Shown here: piece by piece, positions 9,899 to 19,663 of the stretch | How the letters are laid out: the number at the start of each line of letters is the position of its first letter | Numbering within the stretch: the first letter of the stretch is position 1 | Assembly (NCBI RefSeq): GCF_029989365.1 | Contig: NZ_JAPRAQ010000004.1 | Span: 62,001-126,000, forward strand | Length of the DNA stretch: 64,000 nt | Direction: 5' to 3' | Origin: Bradyrhizobium sp. Arg816 | Lineage (GTDB): Bacteria; Pseudomonadota; Alphaproteobacteria; Rhizobiales; Xanthobacteraceae | Notes under the pieces: generated by a model | Told to the model about the DNA's origin: nothing | The model's database searches: none | What the model saw: the letters and a program-made list of their open reading frames with translations, nothing else | Translations under genes and position numbers: made by a program

Positions 9899-11938
9899 AT
9901 GTCCGGGCGTATCGCGTCGCCGTCGAAGCGTACAATATTTCCGACCCTCCGGTTCCGCGCCAAGATCATCCTCGGCTTCGCCGCAGTGCTGGTGATCTCC
10001 GCCGGCAGCATGGCTTTCTCTTATTTCGGCTTCGAGCGGGTCTCGTCCGGGGTCGGGTCCTACCGCAGCAGCGTCACCGAGGCCGATCTCGCCCGCAACA
10101 TCGACCGCGAGCTGCTCGCCTACCGCTCGGCCGTCAGATATTTCGTCGTCACCGGCAAGGAGGACGACGCCAAGGCGGCGCTGGACGCCGAGACCGGCCT
10201 GAAGAACGCCATCGATCAGGCGGTCAAGAGTGCCCAGAAGCTGGCGCGGCAGGAGGCCCTCAACAAGCTCGCCAAGGAATTCTCCAACTTCTCCGCAACC
10301 TTCGCAAAGGTCCTCCAGGCCAAGCGCGATAGCGCGCTGCTGGTGCAGAACCAGCTGACGCGCCAAGCCAATCTCCTGAAATACAAGCTCGACGATATCG
10401 GCAACAATGCCTCCGATTCCGAGGCGCAGTCGATCGAGTTCGGCACCAAGCAGGTCAACGCCCAGTTCCAGACCGCGAGCGCCGCAGCCACCAATTTCGT
10501 GCTGACCTCCGACCAGGCGGTCGCGACCAGCGCGCTGGCGCGGCTGAAATTCGTCGAGAATTCGCTCGGCGCGGTCTATTCCATGGACGACAAGATCGTC
10601 GCCGGCCTGAAGGACGCCAAGACCATCCTCGTGGCCTATCGCGAAGCGCTGGAGAAGCTGATCGCGAATGCCAAGATGGTGGATGAGCTCGTCACCGAGA
10701 TGAGCGGTTCGGCCGGCGCGATCCTGCAAGGCGCCACCGCCATGAAGGCGGACCTCGTCGCCGAACAGCAGCGGCTGGATTCGGAGTCGGAAGCGACCAT
10801 CGGGCGGACCGAGCAATTGGTGCTGATGCTGGCCGTCGGCGGCACGGTGCTCGGTGCGATCCTCGCCTTCCTGCTCGGCACCGGCATCTCGCGTCCGATG
10901 ATTGCGATGTGCAAGGCGATGCGCGAGCTCGCATCGGGCAATTTCGACGTCGTGCTGCCGGGTCTCGGCCGCAAGGACGAGATCGGTGAGATGGCCGGCG
11001 CGGTCGAGGAATTCAAGGTTCAGGCCGTGGCCAAGGCCGAGCGCGACGCCGCCGCCAGCGAAGCCCAGAACAAGGAACTGGCCACCGCACGCCGTTCCGA
11101 GCTGATTCGCTTCGCCGATGACTTTGAAAGCGCGGTCGGTGCCATCGTGTCGAACGTGTCGGCCTCCGCCGTGCAGCTCGAAGCGGCGGCCTCCACGCTG
11201 ACCCGAACCGCTGAAACCACACAGACCCTGTCGAGCCAGGTCGCCGGCGTGTCCGAGCAGGCCTCGAGCAACATGCAGTCGGTCGCAACCGCCACCGAAG
11301 AGCTTTCGGCCTCCGTCGAGGAGATCGGCCGCCAGGTCCGCGATTCCAGCCGCATCGCCGAAGCTGCCGTGGTCCAGGCCAAGGAGACCGACGGCCGGAT
11401 CGGCAAGCTGTCGCACGCCGCCCAGCAGATCGGCGAAGTGGTCAAGCTGATCACCGCGATCGCCGAGCAGACCAACCTTCTGGCGCTCAACGCCACCATC
11501 GAGGCGGCGCGCGCCGGCGACGCCGGCCGCGGCTTCGCCGTGGTCGCCAGCGAAGTGAAATCGCTGGCCAGCCAGACCGCGAAGGCCACCGACGAGATTT
11601 CCTCGCACATCGCGGGCATGCAGGGTGCGACGGCCGAGTCGGTCGCCGCGATCAAGGAGATCGGCGCCACCATCGGCAAGATCTCGTCGATCTCGACCTC
11701 GATCGCAAGCGCCGTGGAAGAGCAGGGCGCAGCGACGCAGGAAATCGCGCGCAGCGTCCAGACCGTCGCGCAGGGCACCCAGACCGCCGCCACCGACATC
11801 GGCCAGGTCAACCGTGGCGCCGCCGAAACCGGCTCGGCCTCGGAGGAGGTCCTGAATTCGGCCCAAACCCTGTCCAGCGAAAGCACCCGCCTGCGCGCCG
11901 AGCTCGACCGGTTCATGGGGAATATTCGGGCAGCGTAA
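9899..11938 (+). CDS. Methyl-accepting chemotaxis protein (first of a tandem pair)
   Basis: About 679 residues. I prefer ATG 9899 because GGGGG precedes it; an in-frame ATG four codons earlier has no ribosome site, and the paralogue shows the same arrangement. A membrane helix near residues 20-42, a long helical periplasmic sensor domain to about 295, a second helix ([19 protein letters not shown]), a HAMP domain ([21 protein letters not shown]) and a long coiled-coil signalling domain follow. The hairpin tip contains [18 protein letters not shown]. There is no obvious C-terminal CheR-binding pentapeptide. It forms a receptor-CheA-CheW complex at the inner membrane; the ligand is unknown. Confidence 0.93.
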   Translation: MSGRIASPSKRTIFPTLRFRAKIILGFAAVLVISAGSMAFSYFGFERVSSGVGSYRSSVTEADLARNIDRELLAYRSAVRYFVVTGKEDDAKAALDAETGLKNAIDQAVKSAQKLARQEALNKLAKEFSNFSATFAKVLQAKRDSALLVQNQLTRQANLLKYKLDDIGNNASDSEAQSIEFGTKQVNAQFQTASAAATNFVLTSDQAVATSALARLKFVENSLGAVYSMDDKIVAGLKDAKTILVAYREALEKLIANAKMVDELVTEMSGSAGAILQGATAMKADLVAEQQRLDSESEATIGRTEQLVLMLAVGGTVLGAILAFLLGTGISRPMIAMCKAMRELASGNFDVVLPGLGRKDEIGEMAGAVEEFKVQAVAKAERDAAASEAQNKELATARRSELIRFADDFESAVGAIVSNVSASAVQLEAAASTLTRTAETTQTLSSQVAGVSEQASSNMQSVATATEELSASVEEIGRQVRDSSRIAEAAVVQAKETDGRIGKLSHAAQQIGEVVKLITAIAEQTNLLALNATIEAARAGDAGRGFAVVASEVKSLASQTAKATDEISSHIAGMQGATAESVAAIKEIGATIGKISSISTSIASAVEEQGAATQEIARSVQTVAQGTQTAATDIGQVNRGAAETGSASEEVLNSAQTLSSESTRLRAELDRFMGNIRAA

Positions 11939-11979
11939 GGTCGCCAGGCCGGAAGCCCTCGCTGTCGCGTCACCCTCGG

Positions 11980-12094
11980 CTGTCGTCCCCGCGAAAGCGG
12001 GGCTCCATAACCCCAGGGAGGGGTCATGGAGCGAGCTGGCTTCGCCAACCATCTTCCTGTGGCGATGGGTCCCGGCGTTTCGCGGGGACGACAG
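11980..12094. repeat. Intergenic inverted repeat (GTCCCCGCGAAAGCGGGG family)
   Basis: Left arm CTGTCGTCCCCGCG (11980-11993) and right arm CGCGGGGACGACAG (12081-12094) are perfectly complementary and enclose a smaller CCCCGCGAAAGCGGGG hairpin. It sits between the two chemoreceptor genes and is unlike the other repeats in the window. I infer another dispersed element that entered after or during the receptor duplication. Confidence 0.8.
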
Positions 12095-12133
12095 GCTCGG
12101 CCGCGTCACCTAACCGCAAGTTGCGACGCCATA

Positions 12134-12163
12134 AATTTACCGCGGCTTATCCTTTGCCCCTTA
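12134..12163 (+). promoter_or_regulatory. Conserved upstream block shared with the first chemoreceptor gene
   Basis: AATTTACCGCGGCTTATCCT here and AATTTACCGCCCTTTATCCA at 9801 are the only clear conserved upstream sequence of the two paralogues, about 100 bp before each preferred start. It is probably the duplicated promoter or leader; the sigma factor cannot be assigned. Confidence 0.5.
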
Positions 12164-12236
12164 CCGTGCTCACGAGTCAGGAAGCGGGCTGCTTCCGGGC
12201 TGTGCCTGGTTTTCCGCGAATGGAATGGGGTGGGGA

Positions 12237-14270
12237 ATGCCCGTCAAGTCGACGCCGAACACATCGAAGCTGCTCACCTTGCGTTTTCGCGCAAAAATCA
12301 TCCTCGGCTTCGTGGCGGTGCTGGCCATCCTCGCCGTCAGCATGGCCTTCGCCTATTTTGGCTTCGAGCGGATCCAGGCCGCCGTGGCATCCTACCGGGC
12401 CAGCGTGTCGGAAGCAGACCTCGCGCGGACCGTCGATCGCGACCTGATCAGCTATCAGGGACTGGCGCGGGCCTATACGCTGACGGGTGCGGCCGATGAC
12501 GAGACCGCGGCCAAGGGGGCCGAAGAGAATCTGAAGGGCGCGATCGCCAAGTCGATGGCCGCGACCACCGGCGCGGCGCGCCGCGAGCAGGTCGGCAAGC
12601 TCGAGACCGAATTCCAGCGATTTACGAAGGTATTCGGTGAGATCATCACGCTGACGCGCGAGAACAACAAGATCGCCGCCGACGAGCTCAACAGCGTCGG
12701 CAACAAGATCCGCTTCAAGTTCGACGATCTCGCGGATACGGCCGCGCTGGCAGGCCTGAACTCGGTTCAGACCACCGCCAAGGACGTCACCTCGCAATAT
12801 CTCGCGGTCTCCACCTCGGTCAGCGCCTTCGTCGCCAAGCCGGAGCCGAAGACCGCCGACGGCGTGATCGCCCGCATCAAATTCCTGGAGACGCTGCTGG
12901 TCTCGATCTATGCCAACGACCAGAAGATCACCGACCGCGTCACCGAAATCGGCAATCTGCTGAAGCAGTACCGCACCTCTTTCTCGAAGCTGACCGAGAA
13001 CGTGAAGATCATCGTCAAGTTGAACGGTGAGATGACCAAGACGGCGACGGGCATTCTCAAGCTCTCGGCTGAGCTGCGGTCCGATCTGACCTCGGATCAG
13101 CAGCGCATCGAAGCGAGCGCCAACTCCACCATCACCGAGACCGAACGGCTGATGCTGATGATGGCGCTCGGCGGCCTCGCCATTGGCGCCGTGCTGGCCC
13201 TGATGCTCGGCAACGGCATCTCGCGTCCGATGATCGCGATGTGCAAGGCGATGCGCGAGCTTGCGTCCGGCAATTTCGACGTCGTGTTGCCGGGTCTGGG
13301 GCGCAAGGACGAGATCGGCGAGATGGCCGGTGCAGTCGAGGAATTCAAGGTTCAGGCTGTCGCGAAAGCCGAGCGCGACGCCGCCGCGAGCGAAGCCCAG
13401 AACCGCGAGCAGGCCGCCAGCCGCCGCTCCGAGCTGATTCGCTTTGCCGACGATTTCGAGAGCGCCGTCGGCGCCATCGTCTCCAACGTCTCGGCCTCGG
13501 CCGTGCAGCTGGAATCGGCGGCCTCCACCCTGACGCGCACCGCCGAGACCACGCAGAGCCTCTCAAGCCAGGTCGCCGGTGTCTCCGAGCAGGCCTCCAG
13601 CAACATGCAGTCGGTTGCAACCGCCACCGAAGAGCTCTCGGCCTCGGTCGAGGAGATCGGCCGCCAGGTGCGCGATTCCAGCCGCATCGCGGAAGCTGCT
13701 GTGGTGCAGGCGAAGGAAACCGACAGCCGCATCGGCAAGCTCTCGCACGCTGCCCAGCAGATCGGCGAAGTCGTCAAGCTGATCACGGCGATCGCCGAGC
13801 AGACCAATCTTCTTGCGCTCAACGCCACCATCGAGGCGGCACGCGCGGGTGAGGCCGGCCGCGGCTTCGCAGTGGTCGCCAGTGAAGTGAAGTCGCTGGC
13901 GAGTCAGACGGCGAAGGCGACCGACGAAATCTCCTCCCACATTACCGGGATGCAGGGCGCGACGGCCGAATCGGTCGCGGCGATCAAGGAGATCGGCGCG
14001 ACCATCGGCCAGATCTCGTCGATCTCGACGTCGATTGCGAGCGCCGTCGAGCAGCAGGGCGCCGCGACTCAGGAAATCGCGCGCAGCGTCCAGACCGTTG
14101 CACAGGGCACCCAGACCGCGGCCACCGACATCGGCCAGGTCAACCGCGGCGCCGCCGAAACCGGCTCGGCCTCGGAAGAGGTGCTGAACTCGGCCAAGAC
14201 GCTGTCGTCGGAAAGCACCCGCCTCCGCGCCGAGCTCGATCGCTTCATGGGCAATATCCGGGCGGCGTAG
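12237..14270 (+). CDS. Methyl-accepting chemotaxis protein (second of a tandem pair)
   Basis: About 677 residues from ATG 12237, preceded by GGGGTGGGGA. Layout is as in the upstream paralogue: N-terminal membrane helix, helical sensor domain, second helix ([19 protein letters not shown]), HAMP and signalling domain. From the HAMP domain to the C-terminus the two proteins are almost identical, while the sensor domains differ strongly. This is the usual picture of duplication with ligand divergence or gene conversion of the signalling half. It most likely joins the same receptor array and senses a different cue. Confidence 0.93.
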   Translation: MPVKSTPNTSKLLTLRFRAKIILGFVAVLAILAVSMAFAYFGFERIQAAVASYRASVSEADLARTVDRDLISYQGLARAYTLTGAADDETAAKGAEENLKGAIAKSMAATTGAARREQVGKLETEFQRFTKVFGEIITLTRENNKIAADELNSVGNKIRFKFDDLADTAALAGLNSVQTTAKDVTSQYLAVSTSVSAFVAKPEPKTADGVIARIKFLETLLVSIYANDQKITDRVTEIGNLLKQYRTSFSKLTENVKIIVKLNGEMTKTATGILKLSAELRSDLTSDQQRIEASANSTITETERLMLMMALGGLAIGAVLALMLGNGISRPMIAMCKAMRELASGNFDVVLPGLGRKDEIGEMAGAVEEFKVQAVAKAERDAAASEAQNREQAASRRSELIRFADDFESAVGAIVSNVSASAVQLESAASTLTRTAETTQSLSSQVAGVSEQASSNMQSVATATEELSASVEEIGRQVRDSSRIAEAAVVQAKETDSRIGKLSHAAQQIGEVVKLITAIAEQTNLLALNATIEAARAGEAGRGFAVVASEVKSLASQTAKATDEISSHITGMQGATAESVAAIKEIGATIGQISSISTSIASAVEQQGAATQEIARSVQTVAQGTQTAATDIGQVNRGAAETGSASEEVLNSAKTLSSESTRLRAELDRFMGNIRAA

Positions 14271-14288
14271 GGCTCAGACCGACGAGTC

Positions 14289-14660
14289 TCACTCCCTCCC
14301 GAACGCCCGCCTCAACTCGACCTTCGCGCGCTCCAGCCGCGCGCGTTGTGTCTTGGGCAGGGTCCTGCCGGCGCGGTTGATGTAGAAGGTCAGCATCGAG
14401 AGCGCCGAGCGGTAGGCGCCTGACTTGCGGCGCGTGCTGTGCTCGGCCGAGCGCTTCAGCGAGATCGCGATCTTCTTTGCGCTGGTCAGTTTGAACACGC
14501 CCCGCTTGAGGTCGAGTGCATCGCTCTCCTTCGTCACGCGCTGCGACCAGCGCTTTGGCGAGGCGCGCCTCGTGCTCTTGCGCGCGGTCGTGCTGCGCCT
14601 CGTACTGGTCTTCTGCACGCCCGTCTTTCGAGAATGTGTCGTCTTTCTGACGTGAGCCAT
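14289..14660 (-). CDS. DUF3175 domain protein
   Basis: 123 residues from the ATG at 14660 with AGGGAG upstream; a longer frame back to 14822 is not supported. The N-terminal half is a very basic Ser/Thr/Lys/Arg tail. The C-terminal half holds the DUF3175 core: SKRWSQRV-like WSQRVTKESDALDLKRGVF, KIAISLKRSAE, then SALSMLTFYINRAG. The function is unknown; the composition suggests nucleic-acid binding. It converges on the second chemoreceptor gene with 18 bp between stops. Confidence 0.85.
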   Translation of the reverse strand: MAHVRKTTHSRKTGVQKTSTRRSTTARKSTRRASPKRWSQRVTKESDALDLKRGVFKLTSAKKIAISLKRSAEHSTRRKSGAYRSALSMLTFYINRAGRTLPKTQRARLERAKVELRRAFGRE

Positions 14661-14842
14661 GCGCCAACTCCCTGCGGCTCCATCGGAAACGGACGACCCC
14701 AAGGGCCGTTCCTGCGGGAACCTGCCATTGCCGCAGGCGTTGTCGCAGGTGGCAGGCGGAATGCCGCACCCCGATGATCGGATCGCCCCAGTCCACACCA
14801 TGTGAGCCGGGGCCGCTTCCATTGGTTAGACCCAGCAACGCG

Positions 14843-16330
14843 ATGGAATTGCAGCAAAGCCCAGCGCTGAATTACGGACCTGCTGTCTCTGCGGCGGCCG
14901 CGGCCGACCGCATCGTCGAGACCAGCATTCCCGCGCGGCTCGACGCGCTGCCGTGGAGCGGCTTTCACACCCGCGTCGTGCTGGCGCTCGGAATCACCTG
15001 GATCCTCGACGGGCTCGAGGTGACGCTGGCCGGCGCGCTCTCCGGCGCGCTGAAGCAGAGTCCGTCGCTGCAATTCTCCAATCTCGATCTCGGTATCGCC
15101 AATTCCGCCTATCTTGCCGGTGCGGTGCTCGGCGCGCTCGGCTTCGGCTGGCTCACCGATCGCATCGGCCGCAAGAAGCTGTTCTTCATCACACTGGCGC
15201 TTTATCTCTCCGCAACCGCCGCGACCGCCTTGTCGTGGAATGTCGCGAGCTACGCGCTGTTTCGCTTTCTCACCGGCGCCGGCATCGGCGGCGAATACAC
15301 TGCGATCAACTCGACGATCCAGGAACTGGTGCCGGCGCGTTATCGCGGCTGGACCGATCTCGTCATCAACGGCAGTTTCTGGATCGGCGCGGCGATGGGC
15401 GCGGTGGCGGCCATCGTGCTGCTCGATCCCGCATTGATCGGTCCTGATCTCGGCTGGCGCCTCGCCTATCTCATCGGCGCGACCCTTGGCCTTGTCGTGC
15501 TGCTGATGCGGATGTGGATTCCGGAGAGCCCGCGCTGGCTGATGGTCCACGGCCGGCCCGACCAGGCCCACGCCATCGTGGACGAGATCGAGCGCTCCGT
15601 CATCGGGCATGACCAGGATGCGAGCGACGGCCGCTTCGCGAAAATCCGACTGAAGATGCGCGACCACACGCCGATCAGGGAGGTCGTGCACACGTTGTTC
15701 TCCGTCTATCGCCAGCGCTCGATGGTTGGCCTCGTGCTGATGGTCGCGCAGGCGTTCTTCTACAATGCGATCTTCTTCACCTTCGCGCTGGTGTTGACCG
15801 ACTTCTACAGTATCAGCGCCGAACATGTCGGCTGGTATCTCCTGCCGTTCGCCGCGGGCAACTTCCTCGGGCCGCTGCTGCTCGGCCGCCTGTTCGATAC
15901 GCTCGGCCGCCGCGTCATGATCACGTTCACCTACGGCGTATCGGGCGTGCTGCTGGCGCTCTCGGGCTATCTGTTCTCGATCGGCGCGCTGAGCGCGCAG
16001 GGGCAGACCATTGCCTGGATGGTGATCTTCTTCTTTGCCTCGCCCGCCGCGAGCGCGGCTTACCTGACCGTCAGCGAGACGTTCCCTCTGGAAGTGCGCG
16101 CGCTGGCGATTGCGGTGTTCTACGCGGTCGGCACCGGCATCGGCGGCGTGATCGGGCCCGCGCTGTTCGGCGCGCTGATCGACACGGGTTCACGCACCAG
16201 CGTGTTCGCGGGCTATTTGCTGGGGGCCTTCCTGATGATCGCGGCTGCGTTCGTGGCGTGGCGCTACGCCGTCGCCGCGGAACGAAAATCGCTCGAAGAA
16301 ATCGCGCGGCCACTTGCCTTTATGGAGTAG
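14843..16330 (+). CDS. MFS transporter, metabolite:proton symporter or sugar-porter type
   Basis: 495 residues from ATG 14843; the frame runs back to 14774, but the added residues look non-coding. Twelve predicted membrane helices are visible. The signature loop between helices 2 and 3 reads GFGWLTDRIGRKKLF, and helix 4 carries RFLTGAGIGGEYTAINS, as in the metabolite/sugar porter branch. The central cytoplasmic loop covers about residues 205-265. Its stop is 3 bp before otsB, so it is probably co-transcribed with the trehalose genes; a sugar or osmolyte substrate is plausible but unproven. Confidence 0.88.
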   Translation: MELQQSPALNYGPAVSAAAAADRIVETSIPARLDALPWSGFHTRVVLALGITWILDGLEVTLAGALSGALKQSPSLQFSNLDLGIANSAYLAGAVLGALGFGWLTDRIGRKKLFFITLALYLSATAATALSWNVASYALFRFLTGAGIGGEYTAINSTIQELVPARYRGWTDLVINGSFWIGAAMGAVAAIVLLDPALIGPDLGWRLAYLIGATLGLVVLLMRMWIPESPRWLMVHGRPDQAHAIVDEIERSVIGHDQDASDGRFAKIRLKMRDHTPIREVVHTLFSVYRQRSMVGLVLMVAQAFFYNAIFFTFALVLTDFYSISAEHVGWYLLPFAAGNFLGPLLLGRLFDTLGRRVMITFTYGVSGVLLALSGYLFSIGALSAQGQTIAWMVIFFFASPAASAAYLTVSETFPLEVRALAIAVFYAVGTGIGGVIGPALFGALIDTGSRTSVFAGYLLGAFLMIAAAFVAWRYAVAAERKSLEEIARPLAFME

Positions 16331-16333
16331 ACT

Positions 16334-17155
16334 ATGAAATCGGAACTCGCTGAATTGGATCAGAAGCCCGTCATGCTCGACGATGAAGCGCCCGACGCGG
16401 TGCCGGTGCCGCATGCACTCGTGCCGCATCTGGGCGAGACTGCGATCCTGCTCGACATCGACGGCACGCTGCTCGACCTGATGCCGACGCCGCGCGAGGT
16501 CTGGGTGCCGCCGGGCCTTTCGGAAACGCTGATCCGGCTGACGGAGCGCACCTCCGGCGCGTTGGCGATGGTCAGCGGCCGCTCGCTCAACGACATCGAC
16601 CTGATCTTCGCACCCGACGTGTTTCGCGCGGTCGCCGGTCACGGCGCGGAAATGCGCCTGTCGGTGGACAATGAAGCGGACGATGTGCATGCGCCGCCGA
16701 TGGACAAGGAGCTGAAGCGGCGCCTGGCTGCGATTGCAAAACTCAGCCCCGGCATTCTGCTCGAGGACAAGGGCTATTCGCTGGCGCTGCATTATCGCCT
16801 CGCGCCACATGCGGAGAAGGCGATCTACGAATCCGTCTCGCTGATCCGCGCCGATCTCCCTAATGCGCCGATCGAGGTGCTGCCCGGCAAGTTCGTTTGC
16901 GAGATCAAGCATTCCGGCTTCACCAAGGCGACCGGCGTGCGCGAATTGATGAAGCATGAGCCTTTCAAAGGGCGCCGTCCGATCTTCATCGGCGACGACG
17001 TTACCGATGAGACCGTGTTCGCGATCATGCCCGACATGAACGGCCTCTCCTTCTCCGTTGGCCGCCGCGCCATCGGCGTCAACGGCCATTTCGATGAGCC
17101 GAAGGATGTCCGTGCGTTCCTCGCGCGTCTGCTCGACGATACAAGGTTGGAATAA
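16334..17155 (+). CDS. otsB: Trehalose-6-phosphate phosphatase
   Basis: 273 residues. It is a HAD-superfamily enzyme that removes phosphate from trehalose-6-phosphate in the cytosol. Motif I is ILLDIDGTLLDL, with the nucleophile and acid/base Asp residues. Motif II is probably the MVSGRS segment, and motif III/IV is FIGDDVTDETVF. Length fits OtsB. It starts 3 bp after the transporter stop and precedes otsA by 237 bp. Confidence 0.93.
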   Translation: MKSELAELDQKPVMLDDEAPDAVPVPHALVPHLGETAILLDIDGTLLDLMPTPREVWVPPGLSETLIRLTERTSGALAMVSGRSLNDIDLIFAPDVFRAVAGHGAEMRLSVDNEADDVHAPPMDKELKRRLAAIAKLSPGILLEDKGYSLALHYRLAPHAEKAIYESVSLIRADLPNAPIEVLPGKFVCEIKHSGFTKATGVRELMKHEPFKGRRPIFIGDDVTDETVFAIMPDMNGLSFSVGRRAIGVNGHFDEPKDVRAFLARLLDDTRLE

Positions 17156-17392
17156 GGCACCGACACCTCGGGGCCACATTGTCGCTCGCGTCGTTCGCGT
17201 GCGCGCGCAATTCACGCTGGGCAACACAGCCGCGAAAATCGCCTTTGTTGAGTGAAACCGCCGGGTTCCCTCGAGGAAAACTGGTTCCAACGCACGCGCC
17301 TGATTTTGGTTTCAATTCGTACAAATGATGATCAGGAACCATATTGATGAACGGCAGTTAAACGGGGTGGAATGAACAGGAGGGGACGACCT
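17156..17392. promoter_or_regulatory. otsB-otsA spacer
   Basis: 237 bp without a gene, more A/T-rich towards otsA. It contains the otsA ribosome site AGGAGGGG at 17378-17385. It may carry a separate otsA promoter; I see no palindrome or convincing -35/-10 pair. Confidence 0.35.
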
Positions 17393-18856
17393 GTGAACTT
17401 AGTCGTCGTTTCAAATCGAGTTGCGCGCGGCAAACCCAACGAACCCATGACGGGTGGCTTGGCTGCGGCATTGCTTCCCGTGGTGGAACATTCGGGTGCT
17501 ATCTGGGTGGGTTCGTCAGGCCGCGTGCGTGACGGCCATCAGAAGGAACCGTTCGCCGAGATCGAAGCGCTGGGCTCGGGCGCGATTGCGACGCTGGATC
17601 TGCCGGCGGCGCATTACGGCGGCTATTACGAAGGTTTTGCCAATTCGGCCCTGTGGCCGGCGCTACATTCGCGCAGCGATCTGATCCGCGTCTCGCGCGA
17701 CGACTATGTCAGCTATCGCGAGGTCAACGCCTTCATGGCGCGCGCCTTGATGCGCTTCCGGAAAGCGAAGACGGCTTTCTGGGTGCAGGATTATCATTTC
17801 CTCGCGCTCGGCGCGGAGCTGCGCGATCTCGGTGTCGATGATCCGATCGGCTTCTTCCTGCACACGCCGTGGCCGGTCGTCGCGGTGATGCAGGGCGTGC
17901 CCAACCATCGCGAGCTGATCACGGCGATGCTGGCCTACGATCTGCTCGGCTTCCAGACCAATGAGGATTGCCAGAATTTTCTCGGCTATGTTGCGGGCGA
18001 GCTCGGCCTCGCCGTCGAAGACGGCGTTGCGATCTCGCAGCATGGCCGTACGCGTTGCGAAGTCTTTCCGATCGGCATCGATGCGGAGAAGTTCGCGGCT
18101 TACGCTGCGAAGTCGGCCTCGCATCCCGACGTGTCGCGGCTGCGCCGCAGTCTCAACGGCGAGCGGCTCGCGATAGGCGTCGACCGGCTCGACTATTCCA
18201 AGGGTCTCGTCAATCGCATCAGCGCGTTCGACCGGCTCTGGACCGAGCATCCGCAGTTCGCGCGCAGCATCTCGCTGCTCCAGATCGCCAACCCCTCGCG
18301 CGGCGCGATCGAGGCCTATGGCAATCTCCAGAACGAGGTCGCGCGTCTCGTCACCGACGTCAACGGCCGCCACGGCGAGGTCGACTGGACGCCGATACGC
18401 TACCTCAACAAGGGCTTCAGCCAGGCCGTGCTCGCCGGTCTCTACCGCACCGCGCAGATCGGCGTGGTGACGCCGCTGCATGACGGCATGAACCTCGTCG
18501 CCAAGGAATATGTCGCTGCGCAGAACCCGGCCGATCCCGGCGTGCTGGTACTGTCGAAGTTCGCCGGCGCCGCCAACGAGCTCGAAACGGCGCTGCTGGT
18601 CAATCCGCACGACATCGACGGCATGGCGCGCGCGATCGCGGTCGCGGCCGCAATGCCGCTCGCCGAGCGCAAGATGCGCTGGGACGCGATGATGAAGAAG
18701 CTGCGCGGCCACACCATCCAGCAATGGTCCGCCGACTTCGTCGCCGAGCTGGAGAAGTGCCGGACCGAGAAGGTCGTCGTCACACCGCTCGAGACCCAGT
18801 CGCCACAGGCACTGCGCTGGCTGAAGTCGGCGATATCAGGTGTGCGGCTGATTTAA
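17393..18856 (+). CDS. otsA: Trehalose-6-phosphate synthase
   Basis: 487 residues from GTG 17393, chosen because AGGAGGGG lies eight bases upstream and the product then begins MNLVVVSNRV, as the family does; an ATG seven codons upstream precedes that ribosome site. It is a GT20 glycosyltransferase that joins UDP-glucose to glucose-6-phosphate. Visible motifs are MTGGLAAALL, VQDYHFLALG, FFLHTPWP, VDRLDYSKGL and the nucleotide-sugar segment TPLHDGMNLVAKEYVAAQ. With OtsB it forms the trehalose pathway for osmotic and desiccation stress. Confidence 0.95.
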   Translation: MNLVVVSNRVARGKPNEPMTGGLAAALLPVVEHSGAIWVGSSGRVRDGHQKEPFAEIEALGSGAIATLDLPAAHYGGYYEGFANSALWPALHSRSDLIRVSRDDYVSYREVNAFMARALMRFRKAKTAFWVQDYHFLALGAELRDLGVDDPIGFFLHTPWPVVAVMQGVPNHRELITAMLAYDLLGFQTNEDCQNFLGYVAGELGLAVEDGVAISQHGRTRCEVFPIGIDAEKFAAYAAKSASHPDVSRLRRSLNGERLAIGVDRLDYSKGLVNRISAFDRLWTEHPQFARSISLLQIANPSRGAIEAYGNLQNEVARLVTDVNGRHGEVDWTPIRYLNKGFSQAVLAGLYRTAQIGVVTPLHDGMNLVAKEYVAAQNPADPGVLVLSKFAGAANELETALLVNPHDIDGMARAIAVAAAMPLAERKMRWDAMMKKLRGHTIQQWSADFVAELEKCRTEKVVVTPLETQSPQALRWLKSAISGVRLI

Positions 18857-18866
18857 TTCTCTTCTC

Positions 18867-19019
18867 CCTCGCCCCGTTCTTACGGGGAGAGGGTCGGGGT
18901 GAGGGGCTCTCTCCACGCACGCGATTGTCGACGAACCTGTACCCCCTCACCCGGATCGCGCCGGACGATGCTTCGCATCGCCGGGGACGATCCGACCTCT
19001 CCCCGCAAGCGGGGCGAGG
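18867..19019. repeat. Intergenic repeat with terminal hairpins
   Basis: Hairpins CCTCGCCCCG-TTCTTA-CGGGGAGAGG (18867-18892) and CCTCTCCCCG-CAAG-CGGGGCGAGG (18996-19019) face each other across about 100 bp. They are also complementary to each other, so a long stem is possible. The left hairpin lies 10 bp past otsA and might stop transcription, though no T-run follows. It is the fourth distinct palindromic family in the core part. Confidence 0.75.
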
Positions 19020-19035
19020 TGAAAAACGAGCGCCC

Positions 19036-19377
19036 TCAATAACAATACGACACGCCATCCAAAATCGCGCATTGCCGCTTGTTCGGCGCGTTGGGATCGT
19101 CCAGCGGCACCATGCCCTTGCCCTGGCCGACGAACACGCCGGGTCCGACATGCACCGAGCTCTTGTTGCCGATGATCACGCTCTGATGCGGTGTCGAGCT
19201 CGAGCGCGTCCCGTCCGGCCAGATGATGGCATCGCCCGACAGCATCCCGCGTCGCCCGTCGTCGCAGCTCACGTCGACGCCCTGGCGGGTACAGACCTGC
19301 GCTAAGGCCGGCCCGGCGAAGGCGGAGCCAAGAGCCGAAATCAGGCCAAAGGCGGCGATGGTCTTGCGGATGGTCAT
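19036..19377 (-). CDS. Small exported protein of unknown function
   Basis: 113 residues. A signal peptide is clear: MTIRKTIAAFGLISALGSAF followed by AGPALAQ, with probable cleavage after ALA. The mature part of about 87 residues has Cys residues in VCTRQ, VSCDD, RQCAIL and at the C-terminus (SYCY), enough for two disulphides in the periplasm. No family is recognised beyond small Bradyrhizobium-like secreted proteins. It converges on otsA across the repeat. Confidence 0.8.
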   Translation of the reverse strand: MTIRKTIAAFGLISALGSAFAGPALAQVCTRQGVDVSCDDGRRGMLSGDAIIWPDGTRSSSTPHQSVIIGNKSSVHVGPGVFVGQGKGMVPLDDPNAPNKRQCAILDGVSYCY

Positions 19378-19573
19378 GGCGTCCCCGGTCGTGTTTGGCG
19401 GTCTGTTGTGAATCGTCGCGCCAAACCTACCTCAGGTTCAGTCAGCAAGGGGTTCCGAGGCGGCAATCGAAGTCAGATATTCTCTTTTGAATACAATATC
19501 TTACGGAAATTTCACCCGATTTCCCCGCGATCTCTTGCAAAATCACCGGCGCCCCTTCAAGAGAGGGCGCTCC

Positions 19574-19663
19574 GGAGAGATGGCCGAGTGGCTTAAGGCG
19601 CACGCTTGGAAAGCGTGTGTGCGGGAAACCGTACCGTGGGTTCGAATCCCACTCTCTCCGCCA
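19574..19663 (+). tRNA. tRNA-Ser (anticodon GGA)
   Basis: A 90-nt serine tRNA including encoded CCA (19661-19663). The acceptor arms GGAGAGA and TCTCTCC pair. The anticodon stem CACGC-TTGGAAA-GCGTG gives anticodon GGA, a long variable arm follows (GTGCGGGAAACCGTAC region), and the T-arm contains GGTTCGAATCC. It marks the last core-like position; sequence character changes directly downstream, which fits a tRNA-gene integration site. Confidence 0.97.

Noticed and set aside
9647..12109. 820-codon open frame antisense to the first chemoreceptor
   Set aside because: It is a by-product of GC-rich codon bias opposite a clear chemoreceptor; its composition is His/Gly/Asp/Arg-rich with no domain and no ribosome site.
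14534..15826. 430-codon antisense frame across the MFS transporter
   Set aside because: Shadow frame opposite a membrane transporter with a sound signature loop; the product has the biased composition of antisense translation.
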